Positions 26,262 to 35,745 of a stretch of 64,000 nucleotides of DNA are shown piece after piece (position 1 is the first letter of the stretch; each line of letters opens with the position of its first letter). Both the position numbers and the translations under genes were made by a program. The notes under the pieces are model-generated. The model was not told where the DNA came from. It made no database searches and worked only from the letters and a program-made list of their open reading frames with translations. Source of the DNA: Chitinophaga hostae (GTDB lineage: Bacteria > Bacteroidota > Bacteroidia > Chitinophagales > Chitinophagaceae); contig NZ_JAGTXB010000022.1 in NCBI RefSeq assembly GCF_018224885.1, positions 95,267 through 159,266 on the forward strand, given 5' to 3'.

Positions 26262-27305
26262 TTAATGTAAATACTCCCCGATAAACCTATGCAGCGTCGC
26301 CATATCTTCCTGCAAATGCAAGGCACTCACTACCGCCCTGTTTACCGGCTCACTGTGCGGCTGCGGATAAGGGAAGCTGGAAATGATAATATCCCTGTCC
26401 TGCAGATATTGTACAAGCCCGTCACCAGCCGGCAAAATAAACGCAGGCAGGGCATGCGGATTATGCACACTACTGCCTGCGCTGAGATGCAGCAGGTAGG
26501 CAATATTCTGTTGGAGCGACATCCGCATTTTCCGGACCAGTTCACCGGCATGCAGCCAGGCATGTGCGTGAGCGGGCATCATGGGAGTGCTTCCCGAATA
26601 GATGGGTAATTTTTTCAATGCGGTGATGTCTGCCGCATGCCCGGCAATAACACCGCCCTGGAGACTATAAGCCTTGGCAGTGGAAGCGGTGATCAGGTAA
26701 CGCAGGGCGGGCGATTGTGGTAAAAAATGAACGGCTCCTTGTCCTGCAGGACCCAGGATACCGATACCATGCGAATCGTCTGCTACCACCAGCACTTTGC
26801 GTTGCAACTCCTGCAGCCAGTGAAATGGGTGAATAGTGCTGGTCAGCGGGTTGACGGTATCGGTAATAATAGCGAAGTGATGGTCGGGATGTGTATTAAC
26901 CAGTTCAATGGTATGGGTGATCCATTCTTCCCGGGATATAGCAGGGAGAAGCGGTTCCTGGTACCATAACGAGGGGTGGCTGCCTGGCGCATACAGCAGC
27001 TCTCCGCAGCCGGCTGCATATTGTACTGTAGCCTGGGAGGCCAGGAAGCCGGATGAAAATACGGTGGCAGCCTGTTGTTGCAGGTGAACCGCCAGCGCAT
27101 GCTCTATTTCTTCGTATATAGATAAACGTAAGTTACCTGCCCTGGAAGAGGGAAACAGCGCTCCGTATTTCTCAATGCCCTCTATCACGAGCGCTTTGAA
27201 AGCGGGGAGCTGGTGCAGCCCCAGGTAAGCAAACCCGGAAAAAAAGAGACAGGTGCGGTCTTCCAGTACTACTGTTCTGCCGGGCGTATTATCTGTATAT
27301 AACAT
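26262..27305 (-). CDS. PLP-dependent alpha-oxoamine synthase-like aminotransferase (BioF/KBL type)
   Basis: 347 residues, a fold-type I PLP enzyme. The ADDSHGIGILGPAGQG stretch (175-190; Asp and His contacting PLP) and the Schiff-base Lys211 in STAKAYSLQGG match 8-amino-7-oxononanoate synthase and 2-amino-3-ketobutyrate CoA ligase. It is about 40-50 residues shorter than those enzymes, mainly at the N-terminus, so part of the acyl-CoA pocket may be reduced. No biotin genes lie nearby. It overlaps no other gene but is only five bases from the lipoprotein upstream, so it shares a transcript with a hypothetical lipoprotein and a DinB-like protein. Substrate unknown; condensation of an amino acid with an acyl thioester is the family reaction. 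Confidence 0.8.
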   Translation of the reverse strand: MLYTDNTPGRTVVLEDRTCLFFSGFAYLGLHQLPAFKALVIEGIEKYGALFPSSRAGNLRLSIYEEIEHALAVHLQQQAATVFSSGFLASQATVQYAAGCGELLYAPGSHPSLWYQEPLLPAISREEWITHTIELVNTHPDHHFAIITDTVNPLTSTIHPFHWLQELQRKVLVVADDSHGIGILGPAGQGAVHFLPQSPALRYLITASTAKAYSLQGGVIAGHAADITALKKLPIYSGSTPMMPAHAHAWLHAGELVRKMRMSLQQNIAYLLHLSAGSSVHNPHALPAFILPAGDGLVQYLQDRDIIISSFPYPQPHSEPVNRAVVSALHLQEDMATLHRFIGEYLH

Positions 27306-27310
27306 GACGT

Positions 27311-27733
27311 TTATTCTTTCTTAGTACATAAGATAAACTGAAAATCGGTGGAGGTTACCTGCATGTCAAAGTAATCATCTGTGAGTTTGGTTACAGTGAC
27401 CAGGTTTTCTACTTTGCGGTCGCCGTTCTTCGCCGTAACAGAGATCATAGCGCCGTTGCTGAGAATAAAATATTTGCCGGTATCAGATCTGCCGGCGATG
27501 GTAGCCACAAAAACGTTATGATCCAGGAACTGGTAATAAGCATCCCGGTAATAACCTTTTTTCAGGTCTTGTGCCTGTATGTACTGCGTGTTGCTGATAG
27601 GCGATTCCGGCGGGATTTTTACATCGTACACCCGCCACTTTTTATTCATCAGCAGCTCGTTGTTTTTTTTGCCTTGGCAGGCTGTTATTACCAGCATAGT
27701 GGAAATAACGGCCAGGACTATACGTATTTTCAT
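27311..27733 (-). CDS. hypothetical lipoprotein
   Basis: 140 residues with a clear lipoprotein signal (IVLAVISTMLVITACQGKKNN, Cys19). The rest is a compact beta-rich domain with KWRVYDVKIPPES and a repeated KYFILSNGAMISVT pattern, of the lipocalin-like sort frequent in this phylum. No catalytic motif. It lies between the BioF-like gene and a DinB-like gene with gaps of five and three bases, so all three are co-transcribed. Confidence 0.7.
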   Translation of the reverse strand: MKIRIVLAVISTMLVITACQGKKNNELLMNKKWRVYDVKIPPESPISNTQYIQAQDLKKGYYRDAYYQFLDHNVFVATIAGRSDTGKYFILSNGAMISVTAKNGDRKVENLVTVTKLTDDYFDMQVTSTDFQFILCTKKE

Positions 27734-27736
27734 GAA

Positions 27737-28267
27737 CTATTTATTCCCCATTTTATCCTTATTGTATGCCGCAGATCCTCCTTTTGGGATAGACAGGCTT
27801 TGCCACTGATCTTTCAGGATCATTTTACCAATATACACTATTTGTCCCACGTGGTAGGGTACATGTGCCATTTGGCGATTGATGGCATCTATTACGATAT
27901 GTGGTTCGTTGCGGATGAAAACGGTTCTGTCGAGGTCCGTTTCCTGCAAACTGCCGATCGCCTTCATCATGCAATCCCAGCCGCTGTTCCATAGTTGTAA
28001 CAGTTGTTCGGCAGCAATATTGTTTTCTTCAAATTCAAGGTCCCTGTTACGGTTGGATTTCTCTCCATCGGTTGTTAGGAAGTCGGTCCAGCGCGATAAC
28101 ATGTTGCCATGCAGGTGTTGGATAATCAGGGCAATGCTGTTGGGTTCCCCATCGGGTTGCCAGTGGAGCTGTGCGGTGCTAAGCCTTTCAATGGTTTTAA
28201 CACCCAGCTGCCGGTGCGTTTCCAGTCGCTGTAACGCACTTTGTAAGTAAATGGATTGAATGGACAT
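27737..28267 (-). CDS. DUF1572 / DinB-superfamily protein
   Basis: 176 residues, four-helix bundle type. Seen: LQRLETHRQLGVKTIERL, IQHLHGNML with a His, and HVPYHVGQIVYIGKM with two His residues, giving the three-His metal site of the DinB/YfiT group. These proteins bind Ni or Zn; some are thiol transferases, most are uncharacterised. Cytosolic. It starts the three-gene set that ends with the BioF-like gene. Confidence 0.82.
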   Translation of the reverse strand: MSIQSIYLQSALQRLETHRQLGVKTIERLSTAQLHWQPDGEPNSIALIIQHLHGNMLSRWTDFLTTDGEKSNRNRDLEFEENNIAAEQLLQLWNSGWDCMMKAIGSLQETDLDRTVFIRNEPHIVIDAINRQMAHVPYHVGQIVYIGKMILKDQWQSLSIPKGGSAAYNKDKMGNK

Positions 28268-28285
28268 TGGTATAATTATTTTGAA

Positions 28286-29992
28286 TTAATATCCTGCTGC
28301 GCTGTCGTCGCCGCGTTTATCCCCGGAAGCCTCCAGGTAGCGGCTTTCAGGCGCTCTTTTGATGATTTCTGTGCGGCCGATATAGCCGCGTTTTACCACT
28401 TTGTACCCCATTCCTTCCAGCGATTGTATGGTACTGTCGGGGAAATCGGGTTCCACGGCAACCTGGTCGGGCAGCCACTGGTGGTGGAATTTGGGTTTGT
28501 TGATGGCATCGGATGGCGACATACCAAATTCCAATGCATTTATGAGTGTTTGAAACACGGAGGTAATGATAGTCGATCCGCCGGGTGTTCCCAGCGAATA
28601 CAACACCTGGTTTTGCTGCAATACCAGTGTAGGCGTCATGGAGCTGAGCATGCGCTTGTGCGGTGCTATGGAATTGGCTTCTGTGCCTACCAATCCGTAC
28701 ATATTCGGTACGCCGGGTTTTACGCTGAAGTCGTCCATTTCGTTGTTCAGCAGGAATCCGGATTTGGCGACCACTGTTCTGCTGCCGAAATGCCCGTTCA
28801 GCGTGGTGGTAACGGCAATGGCGTTGCCCTCGTCGTCGATGATGCTGAGGTGGGTGGTTTCTTCGCTTTCCGGGAAAACGCCTGCTTTGGTATGATCGCT
28901 GGAGCCGGCTTTGCCGGGAGTGAAGTCCTGCATACGGGCGGCCAGGTATTTCTTGTCAGTTAACTTAGCCATCGGCACTTTTACAAAGTCCGGATCACCG
29001 AGGAATTGCGCCCTGTCGGCATAAGCCCTTCTTTCCGCTTCCACCATCAGTTGTATGGATTGGGGGGACTGGAAACCCCATTGCGACAGCGGATAGTTTT
29101 CCACCATCCCCATCAGCTGTTGTAAACAAATGCCGCCGCTGGAAGGCAGGGGCATGGTAACAATCGTATAGCCTTTATAGTTAAATGCTACTGCATTCCG
29201 TTCCCGGGCTTTATAGTTTTTCAGGTCCTGCAGACTGATAATGCCTTTGCCCCGGTTCATTTCTGCCACCATATTAGCGGCGGTTTCCCCCTGGTAAAAC
29301 CCTGCGGTGCCTTTATTTCGTATAAGCGTGAGCGTATGAGCCAGTTCTTTTTGTACGAGGGTATCGCCCGCTTTCCATGGTTCGTTTTTTACAAATACTG
29401 TTTTGGTGGTGTTCAGTTTTTCAAAGTCACCTTTATAAGTATTAAGGCCCTCTGCGTCGGCGGCGGTGATTACAAAGCCTTTCTCTGCCAGGAAAATAGC
29501 CGGATCAATGAGTTTGACGAAAGGCAGTTTTGCATATTTCATGGAGGCAAACAAGCCGGCCACCGTACCAGGGATGCCGGCAGCCAGCGGGCCGTCCAAA
29601 CTCAGCTGGGTAACAGGATTACCCGCCGAATCCAGGTACATATCCCGGTATGCTTTTGCCGGGGCTGTTTCCCGGTAGTCGATAGCAATATTACGCCCGT
29701 TTTTCAGGTGGCCTACCAGGAAGCCCCCTCCGCCAATATTACCTGCACCCGGGTATACTACCGCCAGGGCCAACTGCGTGGCAATAGCCGCATCTACGGC
29801 GTTACCGCCCTGTTGCAATATCATGGCGCCCACCCTGCTGGCCAGCGGATGCGCTGATACTACGGCGCCGTGTAATACCTTGATGTCTTTCTCAATAGTA
29901 TAGTCGTAGGGATGCAGGTCATTTATTTTTTGTTGGGCACAGGCGGTGTGTAGTGTACATACCGTCATCCCGAGCAGGATCAGGTAACGCAT
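28286..29992 (-). CDS. ggt: gamma-glutamyltransferase / glutathione hydrolase
   Basis: 568 residues. Signal peptide with MRYLILLGMTVCTLHTACAQ, then the large subunit (VVSAHPLAS, GGNAVDAAIA, GAGNIGGGGF). Autocleavage should occur before Thr379 in ETTHLSIID, making that Thr the nucleophile. SSMTPTLV and the GTPGGSTI oxyanion strand near 475 complete the site. It transfers or hydrolyses gamma-glutamyl groups of glutathione and related peptides in the periplasm. It stands alone, 18 bases after the DinB-like gene start. A link to the gamma-glutamyl-type ligases at the beginning of the window is possible but 23 kb away. Confidence 0.95.
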   Translation of the reverse strand: MRYLILLGMTVCTLHTACAQQKINDLHPYDYTIEKDIKVLHGAVVSAHPLASRVGAMILQQGGNAVDAAIATQLALAVVYPGAGNIGGGGFLVGHLKNGRNIAIDYRETAPAKAYRDMYLDSAGNPVTQLSLDGPLAAGIPGTVAGLFASMKYAKLPFVKLIDPAIFLAEKGFVITAADAEGLNTYKGDFEKLNTTKTVFVKNEPWKAGDTLVQKELAHTLTLIRNKGTAGFYQGETAANMVAEMNRGKGIISLQDLKNYKARERNAVAFNYKGYTIVTMPLPSSGGICLQQLMGMVENYPLSQWGFQSPQSIQLMVEAERRAYADRAQFLGDPDFVKVPMAKLTDKKYLAARMQDFTPGKAGSSDHTKAGVFPESEETTHLSIIDDEGNAIAVTTTLNGHFGSRTVVAKSGFLLNNEMDDFSVKPGVPNMYGLVGTEANSIAPHKRMLSSMTPTLVLQQNQVLYSLGTPGGSTIITSVFQTLINALEFGMSPSDAINKPKFHHQWLPDQVAVEPDFPDSTIQSLEGMGYKVVKRGYIGRTEIIKRAPESRYLEASGDKRGDDSAAGY

Positions 29993-30120
29993 GGATATCG
30001 TGTTTGGATCGAAATTAAGACATGCAGGGGAATTATAGGAAATTTATCATAAAGCAAACGGATATCCCACCTCCGGTTGCGTTATAATTCCTAACTTAAT
30101 GGTCTAATTGCAGGCTTTTT

Positions 30121-32652
30121 ATGCGCAGATATGTATTACTGGCTTTCGCTATGCTGGGCTTTATTCTTGTTCAGGCACAGGCGCCAACGCCCGATCAGTT
30201 TCTCGGCTATCCCCTGGGAACTCAATTTACCCCACACTACAAGGTGGTAGACTATTTTAAACAGGTAGCCGCTACGGCCAAAAATGTAAAGCTGGAACAA
30301 TACGGTGTTACCTATGAGGGCCGGCCGCTGATCATGGCTATCGTGGCTTCTCCGGAAAATTTCCCCCGGCTGGAAGAAATCCGGCAGCATAGCCTGGATA
30401 TGTCCAATGCAAAAGGCAACAGTGGCGCCAATCAGCCGGTGATTGTGTGGTTAAGTTATAATGTACATGGTAATGAGGCAGTATCTACGGAAGCTGCCAT
30501 GAAAACATTATACGAGCTGGTAAATAACGGTAACGCGCAAACGCAGCAATGGCTCCAGAATACCGTGGTGATCATAGACCCCTGTCTGAATCCTGACGGG
30601 CGCGAAAGATATGTGAACTTTTATAACAGTGCCCGTGGCGCCAAACCTAATGTGAGCCCCTATTCCAGGGAGCATAATGAACCATGGCCGGGCGGAAGGG
30701 CTAATCACTACTATTTTGATCTGAACCGTGACTGGGCATGGCAAACACAAAAAGAATCACAACAGCGCGTCGCAAAATATAACGAGTGGATGCCGCAGGT
30801 ACACGTGGATTTTCATGAACAGGAAATAGAAGCGCCTTATTATTTTGCACCGGCAGCAGAACCTTTCCATGATGCCATTACCCCCTGGCAGCGGCAGCTG
30901 CAGGTGATGATCGGTAAAAATAATGCGAAGTATTTTGATCAGCAGGGCTGGTTGTATTTTACCCGGGAACGCTTCGATCTTTTTTATCCCAGCTATGGCG
31001 ACACTTATCCTATGTATAATGGCGCCCTGGGTATGACCTATGAGCAAGGCGGCAGTGGCAGGGCAGGAGTAGCTGTGTTAAAGAGAGATGGTGACACTCT
31101 TACCTTGATCGACCGTATTGCGCATCATTACACCACGGGGATCTCGACAATAGAAGTAGCCTCGCAAAATGCGGCGAAAGTGATCACAGAGTATGGCAAT
31201 TATTTTACCGCAGCACTGAAAACACCACAGGGTGGGTACAAGTCGTACGTGGTAAAGGCAGGTGGTAATACAGAGAAGCTAAATACGTTGGCGGAGTTGC
31301 TGCGTAAAAATAATATTGCTTTCGGTTTTGGCGCTAATGCAGGCAATGCCAGTGGCTTCAATTATTTTACGGGTAAAACTGAAACATTTGCGATCGACAA
31401 GGAAGACCTGGTGATCAGCGCATATCAACCTCATTCCAATATGCTGCGGGTGTTGTTTGAGCCGGTGTCGCGCTTAACCGATTCCGTGACTTATGATATC
31501 ACTGCCTGGGCGTTGCCGTATGCATACGGGCTAACCTCTTATGCTGTGAAACAACCGCTTACCCCGGCAGCGGGTGCGCCGGCCACGCGTAATAACACGC
31601 CGTTGTCGGCCCAGAAGCCTTACGCCTACCTCGCGCAATGGAATAGTTTACGTGATGTGAAATTTTTATCAGCGTTGTTACAGAACGATATCAAAGTACG
31701 GTTTACAGAAATTCCATTCAGCGTGGGAGGGAAGGACTTTCCTGCCGGTACACTGATCATTACCCGCTCCGGCAATACCAGCAAAGGAGAGTGGTTTGAT
31801 CAGTATATCACCAGCCAGGCTAACCGGTTTAAGATCAGCCTGGATGCCGTTAGCAGCGGATTTGTAGATAAGGGAACGGATTTCGGATCAGACAAGATCC
31901 GGTATATCAGGAAACCCCGGATCGCGCTGTTGTCAGGTACCGGTATTTCGTCGTTGGGTATGGGCGAGGTATGGCATTTCTTTGAACAGCAGCTGGATTT
32001 CCCTATAACGGTGGTGAATGAACGAAATATGAGCGATATCGACTGGGAGCAAACAGACGTGCTGATTTTAACAGAAGGTAGTTACAAAGTATTTGGTGAC
32101 AAGGCGGCCACTGAACGATTAAAAGAATGGGTGAGCAACGGGGGAAAACTGATTGCACTGGAAAGCGCTGCTGCTCAACTGGCAAACGCCGACTGGGGTA
32201 TAAAGCTGAAGAAGGAAGAAGAAAATAAAGAGGGCAAAGACAAGGATAAGGACAAAGCACGTGTATATGATGCGTTAAAACCATATGCCAACAGGGAAAG
32301 GGAAAGTATTAAGCAGTTTATCCCCGGGGCCATTTATAAAGTACAGCTGGATACCACCCATCCGCTGGCCTTTGGTTATCCTGCCTTTTACTACACACTG
32401 AAACAGGATGCACGGCTATACGAATTTATAGAAAGCGGGGGCTGGAATGTAGGGGTATTGAAGAAAGACAGCTATCTCAGTGGTTTTGTAGGTGTAGATA
32501 CCAGGCAGCAATTGAAAGATGGGTTGCTGTTTGGCGTAAAGGATATCGGTAATGGTGAAGTGGTGATAATGGCGGATAATCCGCTGTTCAGGAGCTTCTG
32601 GGAAAATGGTAAGCTGTTGTTCAGTAATGCTGTGTTCCTGGTAGGACAGTAA
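30121..32652 (+). CDS. M14-family zinc carboxypeptidase with C-terminal GATase-like domain
   Basis: 843 residues with a signal peptide (LLAFAMLGFILVQAQ). Catalytic domain about 35-345: zinc ligands His116 and Glu119 in NVHGNEA, NPDGRERY (157-164), DLNRDW (200-205), and the third ligand in HVDFHEQ (228-233). A late Glu in the YEQGGSGR segment (about 309) probably serves as the base. Residues about 590-670 form a flavodoxin/GATase1-like domain (ALLSGTGISSLGMGEVWHFFEQQ, then VLILTEGSY) as in other large Bacteroidota M14 proteins. It cleaves C-terminal residues from peptides, probably peptidoglycan or dietary peptides, in the periplasm. A short EEENKEGKDKDKDK linker (about 700) is odd. Monocistronic. 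Confidence 0.92.
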   Translation: MRRYVLLAFAMLGFILVQAQAPTPDQFLGYPLGTQFTPHYKVVDYFKQVAATAKNVKLEQYGVTYEGRPLIMAIVASPENFPRLEEIRQHSLDMSNAKGNSGANQPVIVWLSYNVHGNEAVSTEAAMKTLYELVNNGNAQTQQWLQNTVVIIDPCLNPDGRERYVNFYNSARGAKPNVSPYSREHNEPWPGGRANHYYFDLNRDWAWQTQKESQQRVAKYNEWMPQVHVDFHEQEIEAPYYFAPAAEPFHDAITPWQRQLQVMIGKNNAKYFDQQGWLYFTRERFDLFYPSYGDTYPMYNGALGMTYEQGGSGRAGVAVLKRDGDTLTLIDRIAHHYTTGISTIEVASQNAAKVITEYGNYFTAALKTPQGGYKSYVVKAGGNTEKLNTLAELLRKNNIAFGFGANAGNASGFNYFTGKTETFAIDKEDLVISAYQPHSNMLRVLFEPVSRLTDSVTYDITAWALPYAYGLTSYAVKQPLTPAAGAPATRNNTPLSAQKPYAYLAQWNSLRDVKFLSALLQNDIKVRFTEIPFSVGGKDFPAGTLIITRSGNTSKGEWFDQYITSQANRFKISLDAVSSGFVDKGTDFGSDKIRYIRKPRIALLSGTGISSLGMGEVWHFFEQQLDFPITVVNERNMSDIDWEQTDVLILTEGSYKVFGDKAATERLKEWVSNGGKLIALESAAAQLANADWGIKLKKEEENKEGKDKDKDKARVYDALKPYANRERESIKQFIPGAIYKVQLDTTHPLAFGYPAFYYTLKQDARLYEFIESGGWNVGVLKKDSYLSGFVGVDTRQQLKDGLLFGVKDIGNGEVVIMADNPLFRSFWENGKLLFSNAVFLVGQ

Positions 32653-32726
32653 TGATAAAATGATTGTTTAGCCAGGCGGTTGCTGCGGTATTCATCTCCG
32701 GAAAACAACTACCTGGCTAAACTTTA

Positions 32727-33335
32727 TCAGAGGTTTCTTTTGATATTACAACCCAGGCTGTGCGTACTGTTCAGCGTAACCGCCTTCCCTGCCAGCATTT
32801 CATTGATAGCATTCTGCAGCAGGCGTGCTTTTACCGCGTCGGGGTTCCCCGGGCTGTCATCAATCCCTCCTTTGTAAGCGAGACGGCTGTTCTTATCGAA
32901 TAAAAAACATTCAGGTGTATGATTGGCGTCGAACGCATCCGCGAGCAGGGCGTTTTTATCGACAATATAATACCAGGTAAATTGCTGAGTGGCAGCATAT
33001 TGTTTCATGGCTGCAAAAGACTCTTTCCCATTACGCGCTGCCTCGTTGGAGTTAACGATCACAACACCAATATTGTTTTTGCGGGCAAAGCCGCAGATAT
33101 GACGCAACCGGTCCTGGTTGCGCTGCATGTAAGGACATTCATTACTCCCGAAAATAACCAGCAATCCGTTAGTCAGTTTGGCAGCTCCCAAAGAGATTTC
33201 CTTACCGGAAACATCCATACAGGTGATCTCTGATTTTGGTAAAAGTGCACCAGGCTCCAGGGGCGCCTCCCTGTTTGGTTGAAAGGATGATAATAAAACG
33301 GTACAGCAGGATAAATAAAAGGTGGCCTTAAGCAT
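32727..33335 (-). CDS. redoxin / thioredoxin-like protein
   Basis: 202 residues. Signal peptide (TFYLSCCTVLLSSFQ), a thioredoxin fold of the AhpC/TSA type, and the C-terminal STHSLGCNIKR seen in a known family of small redoxins (usual S-T-P-x-x-G-C-x-I-K). The active-site loop reads SNECPYMQRN: only one Cys (about residue 67) remains where related proteins have C-x-x-C, and the peroxiredoxin Thr is absent. It may be a sulfhydryl protein of altered chemistry. Convergent with the M14 gene and followed upstream by a 143-bp A/T-rich gap. Confidence 0.8.
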   Translation of the reverse strand: MLKATFYLSCCTVLLSSFQPNREAPLEPGALLPKSEITCMDVSGKEISLGAAKLTNGLLVIFGSNECPYMQRNQDRLRHICGFARKNNIGVVIVNSNEAARNGKESFAAMKQYAATQQFTWYYIVDKNALLADAFDANHTPECFLFDKNSRLAYKGGIDDSPGNPDAVKARLLQNAINEMLAGKAVTLNSTHSLGCNIKRNL

Positions 33336-33478
33336 AGCAAATGGTTTTCAGGTCCTGACTAAATATAGTGAAATGGTATAGTATTTTTTTGCTTTTTCAA
33401 GAGCAAATAATCAAGTAAAATATAATAAAAAAATATAAAATAAAATTTTTTAACAAGTATAAATAGAAATGGTAGGAG

Positions 33479-34447
33479 TTATGCCTGATTAGCAGGTAGT
33501 TGCTTCTTTTTTTCTTCTTTTTTTTCGTCGCTGACAGCCCTGATACTGGCATTGAGTTCAAAGCCTATGAGCAGGATGAGGGAGTTGAGGAAGATCCAGA
33601 GCATGAGTACGAGGATGGTACCAATTGATCCATAGATCTTATTGTAATTACCGAAGTTGTTTACAAACCAGGAGAAGCCAACGGTAACCAGGATCATGCA
33701 TATGGTGGCTACCGTAGCGCCAGCGGTTATAAATTTCCACCGGCGGGTGGTAGCGGCGCCAATACGGTACAGGAAACCGTTTACGGAGTAAAAAAGCATG
33801 ACGATCACCACCCAGCGGCCAATATCGATCACATTCCTCAGCAGGGTACTTTTAATGCCTATGAGGTTAAATACCCATCGAAGGGTAGCCCCCTGGGCAA
33901 TGATCAGGCCTACGGTAATCAGCAGGAGCACCACCAGTATAGCGGTGAGTTGCAGGGCGATGAGCCTGTTTTGCCACCACTTCCTTTTCCTGAAACCGGC
34001 GCCCTGGATTTTGCTGAAGGAACGGAGTATGCCCATTACGCCATTGGAGGAATAAAAAAATCCCATCAGGAAAGCGATAGAGAGCAGCCCGTTACGGTGT
34101 GTGTAGAGGAAATCATGGATCATTCCTCTTACAATCATATAAGTATTGTAGTTCGGCGTAAGATCCTCTGCCAGGTCGTATAGTGTGGACTCAATATTTT
34201 TCACCGGTACATAGGGCACCAGTGTAAATAAGAAGATGAAAAAGGGCGGTATAGCCAGCAGGAAGTTAAATGAGATAGCCCTGGCGCGGTCGCCCAGCCC
34301 CCTGTTTTTTGTTTCTTCCCCGAAATGTTTCAGCACATCATACAACGGCAACCCTTCAAATCCAGGAAGGATGAGGGTTTTAGTCCTTTCCACCAGGCGG
34401 CGGTAAGGGCGTGAACGAAAGATGATGTTTTCGGGTTTGAAAGCCAA
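33479..34447 (-). CDS. YihY/BrkB-family inner-membrane protein
   Basis: 322 residues with six or so membrane segments (for example FNFLLAIPPFFIFLFTLVPY, ALQLTAILVVLLLITVGLII, ILVLMLWIFLNSLILLIGF). The pattern and the NSxxLxGFxxN-like C-terminus match the YihY family (formerly RNase BN). The exact role is unsettled; it is thought to be a membrane transporter or channel, not an RNase. The C-terminal tail is lysine-rich (KKEEKKKQLP). Confidence 0.9.
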   Translation of the reverse strand: MAFKPENIIFRSRPYRRLVERTKTLILPGFEGLPLYDVLKHFGEETKNRGLGDRARAISFNFLLAIPPFFIFLFTLVPYVPVKNIESTLYDLAEDLTPNYNTYMIVRGMIHDFLYTHRNGLLSIAFLMGFFYSSNGVMGILRSFSKIQGAGFRKRKWWQNRLIALQLTAILVVLLLITVGLIIAQGATLRWVFNLIGIKSTLLRNVIDIGRWVVIVMLFYSVNGFLYRIGAATTRRWKFITAGATVATICMILVTVGFSWFVNNFGNYNKIYGSIGTILVLMLWIFLNSLILLIGFELNASIRAVSDEKKEEKKKQLPANQA

Positions 34448-34451
34448 TTTA

Positions 34452-34482
34452 GCGATTAGCTGTTAGCTGTTAGCAGTTAGTA
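34452..34482. repeat. AGCTGTTAGC microrepeat (reverse of the GCTAACA word)
   Basis: TTAGCTGTTAGCTGTTAGC followed by AGTTAG between yihY and mltG. This is the reverse complement of the GCTAACA repeat at 2470-2632. Confidence 0.6.
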
Positions 34483-34558
34483 AATGCGGCGGAGATAGTG
34501 TTGTTTTGTCTGCGCTGTACTTACCGGTTGCCAATTGCCGGATTAAGTAAATATATTT

Positions 34559-35611
34559 TTAAAATCCTCTTTTATTCAATTCTGCCTGGTACTTCCTGGC
34601 ATTTACCAGGTGCTCTGCATAGGTGGCTGCAAAAGCGTGATAGCCGGAGAAGTCAGACCTGGCACAAAAATAAAGGTAATCTGTTTCCGGAGTATTTAAA
34701 ACGGCATTCAGCGTTTTCTCCGATGGGGTACAGATAGGGCCCGGAGGCAGTCCGGAATAACGGTAAGTGTTATAGGGAGAATCGAAAAGGGTGTGATTTT
34801 CACGGATCCTTTTCAGTCCAAAATCCTGCAATGCAAATTTCACGGTGGGATCTGCCTGGAGGCGCATGTCTTTACGGTAGCGGTTCAGGTATACGCTGGA
34901 TATAAGCGGTTTCTCATCGTTTTTATTGCTTTCCTCTTCTACAATGGAAGCGAGTATGGTGACTTGATTCTGTGAAAGACCCAGTTTATCCGCTTTCTCT
35001 TTCCGCTCTGCATTCCAGAATTCTTCTCTTTCTTTTTCCAGTTTTTTGAATACGGTTTCGGCGCCGGTGTTCCAGTAAAACTCGTACGTGTTGGGCACTA
35101 CCACGCACATCACGGTGTTGGTGTCGAGGCCAAACTGCCGCAGGTATACTGCGTCTCTCATAAGCGAGCGGAGCACGTTGGAGTCGGCTTCCAGGTTGTT
35201 GCTTACTTTGCGTACAAAATCGTCTTTGGTGCGAAGTTTATTGATGACCAGCACCACCGGGCTCTGTTTCCCCGAGCGCAATAACCGGGCAATGTCGAAG
35301 TTACTCATGCCTCTGCTGATCTTATAACGCCCTGCCTTTACGCGGGAGGGGTAGTCGAGCTGCTGTGCCACCCAGTTAAAGCTGTTGCGGTTACGGATGA
35401 TGCCCTGTTCTTCCAGTCCGTCCAATACATTACTGTAAGTACTGTTGGTACGTACATAAAAGTATTTGCTGTCGCCAAAAGCTTTGGTATTGGGGCCGAA
35501 TACACGGTAGGAGATATATACGAGGGCGCCGGCAGCCAAACAGCCGGCAATCACCAGTATCCGTCTTATCCAGACAGATTTTGCGCTGGATGTTTTGCTT
35601 TTTTTAGCCAT
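34559..35611 (-). CDS. mltG: endolytic transglycosylase MltG
   Basis: 350 residues. Short cytosolic N-terminus, one membrane segment (ILVIAGCLAAGALVYISY, 18-35), a LysM-like subdomain (YFYVRTNSTYSNVLDGL) and the YceG/MltG domain with the catalytic Glu225 in LASIVEEES and the GLPPGPICTPSEKTLNA motif (near 300). It cleaves nascent glycan strands in the periplasm and sets their length. The gene is followed by the secG block upstream on the same strand and preceded downstream by yihY. Confidence 0.93.
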   Translation of the reverse strand: MAKKSKTSSAKSVWIRRILVIAGCLAAGALVYISYRVFGPNTKAFGDSKYFYVRTNSTYSNVLDGLEEQGIIRNRNSFNWVAQQLDYPSRVKAGRYKISRGMSNFDIARLLRSGKQSPVVLVINKLRTKDDFVRKVSNNLEADSNVLRSLMRDAVYLRQFGLDTNTVMCVVVPNTYEFYWNTGAETVFKKLEKEREEFWNAERKEKADKLGLSQNQVTILASIVEEESNKNDEKPLISSVYLNRYRKDMRLQADPTVKFALQDFGLKRIRENHTLFDSPYNTYRYSGLPPGPICTPSEKTLNAVLNTPETDYLYFCARSDFSGYHAFAATYAEHLVNARKYQAELNKRGF

Positions 35612-35689
35612 AGATCGTGTTGGACGTTACAATTCAGCGAATACGGCTGTGAGTCAGGTTTTCAAGATACGCTGCCAGTCGCCATTAAA

Positions 35690-35720
35690 AAAAACCTCGC
35701 TTTTAACGGCGAGGTTTTAA
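35690..35720 (-). terminator. terminator of the secG operon
   Basis: Stem AAAACCTCGC / GCGAGGTTTT with the loop TTTTAACG. It lies downstream of secG on the minus strand. Confidence 0.85.
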
Positions 35721-35745
35721 ATATTATTATTCAGATAAATCTAAT

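Noticed and set aside
26262..27305. Biotin operon gene bioF
   Set aside because: No other biotin genes near it, the protein is short at the N-terminus, and its operon partners are unrelated; only the enzyme class is called.
28286..29992. Linking gamma-glutamyltransferase to the amidoligase cluster at 33-5247 as one pathway
   Set aside because: They are 23 kb apart on separate transcripts; a biochemical link is possible but the sequence gives no support.
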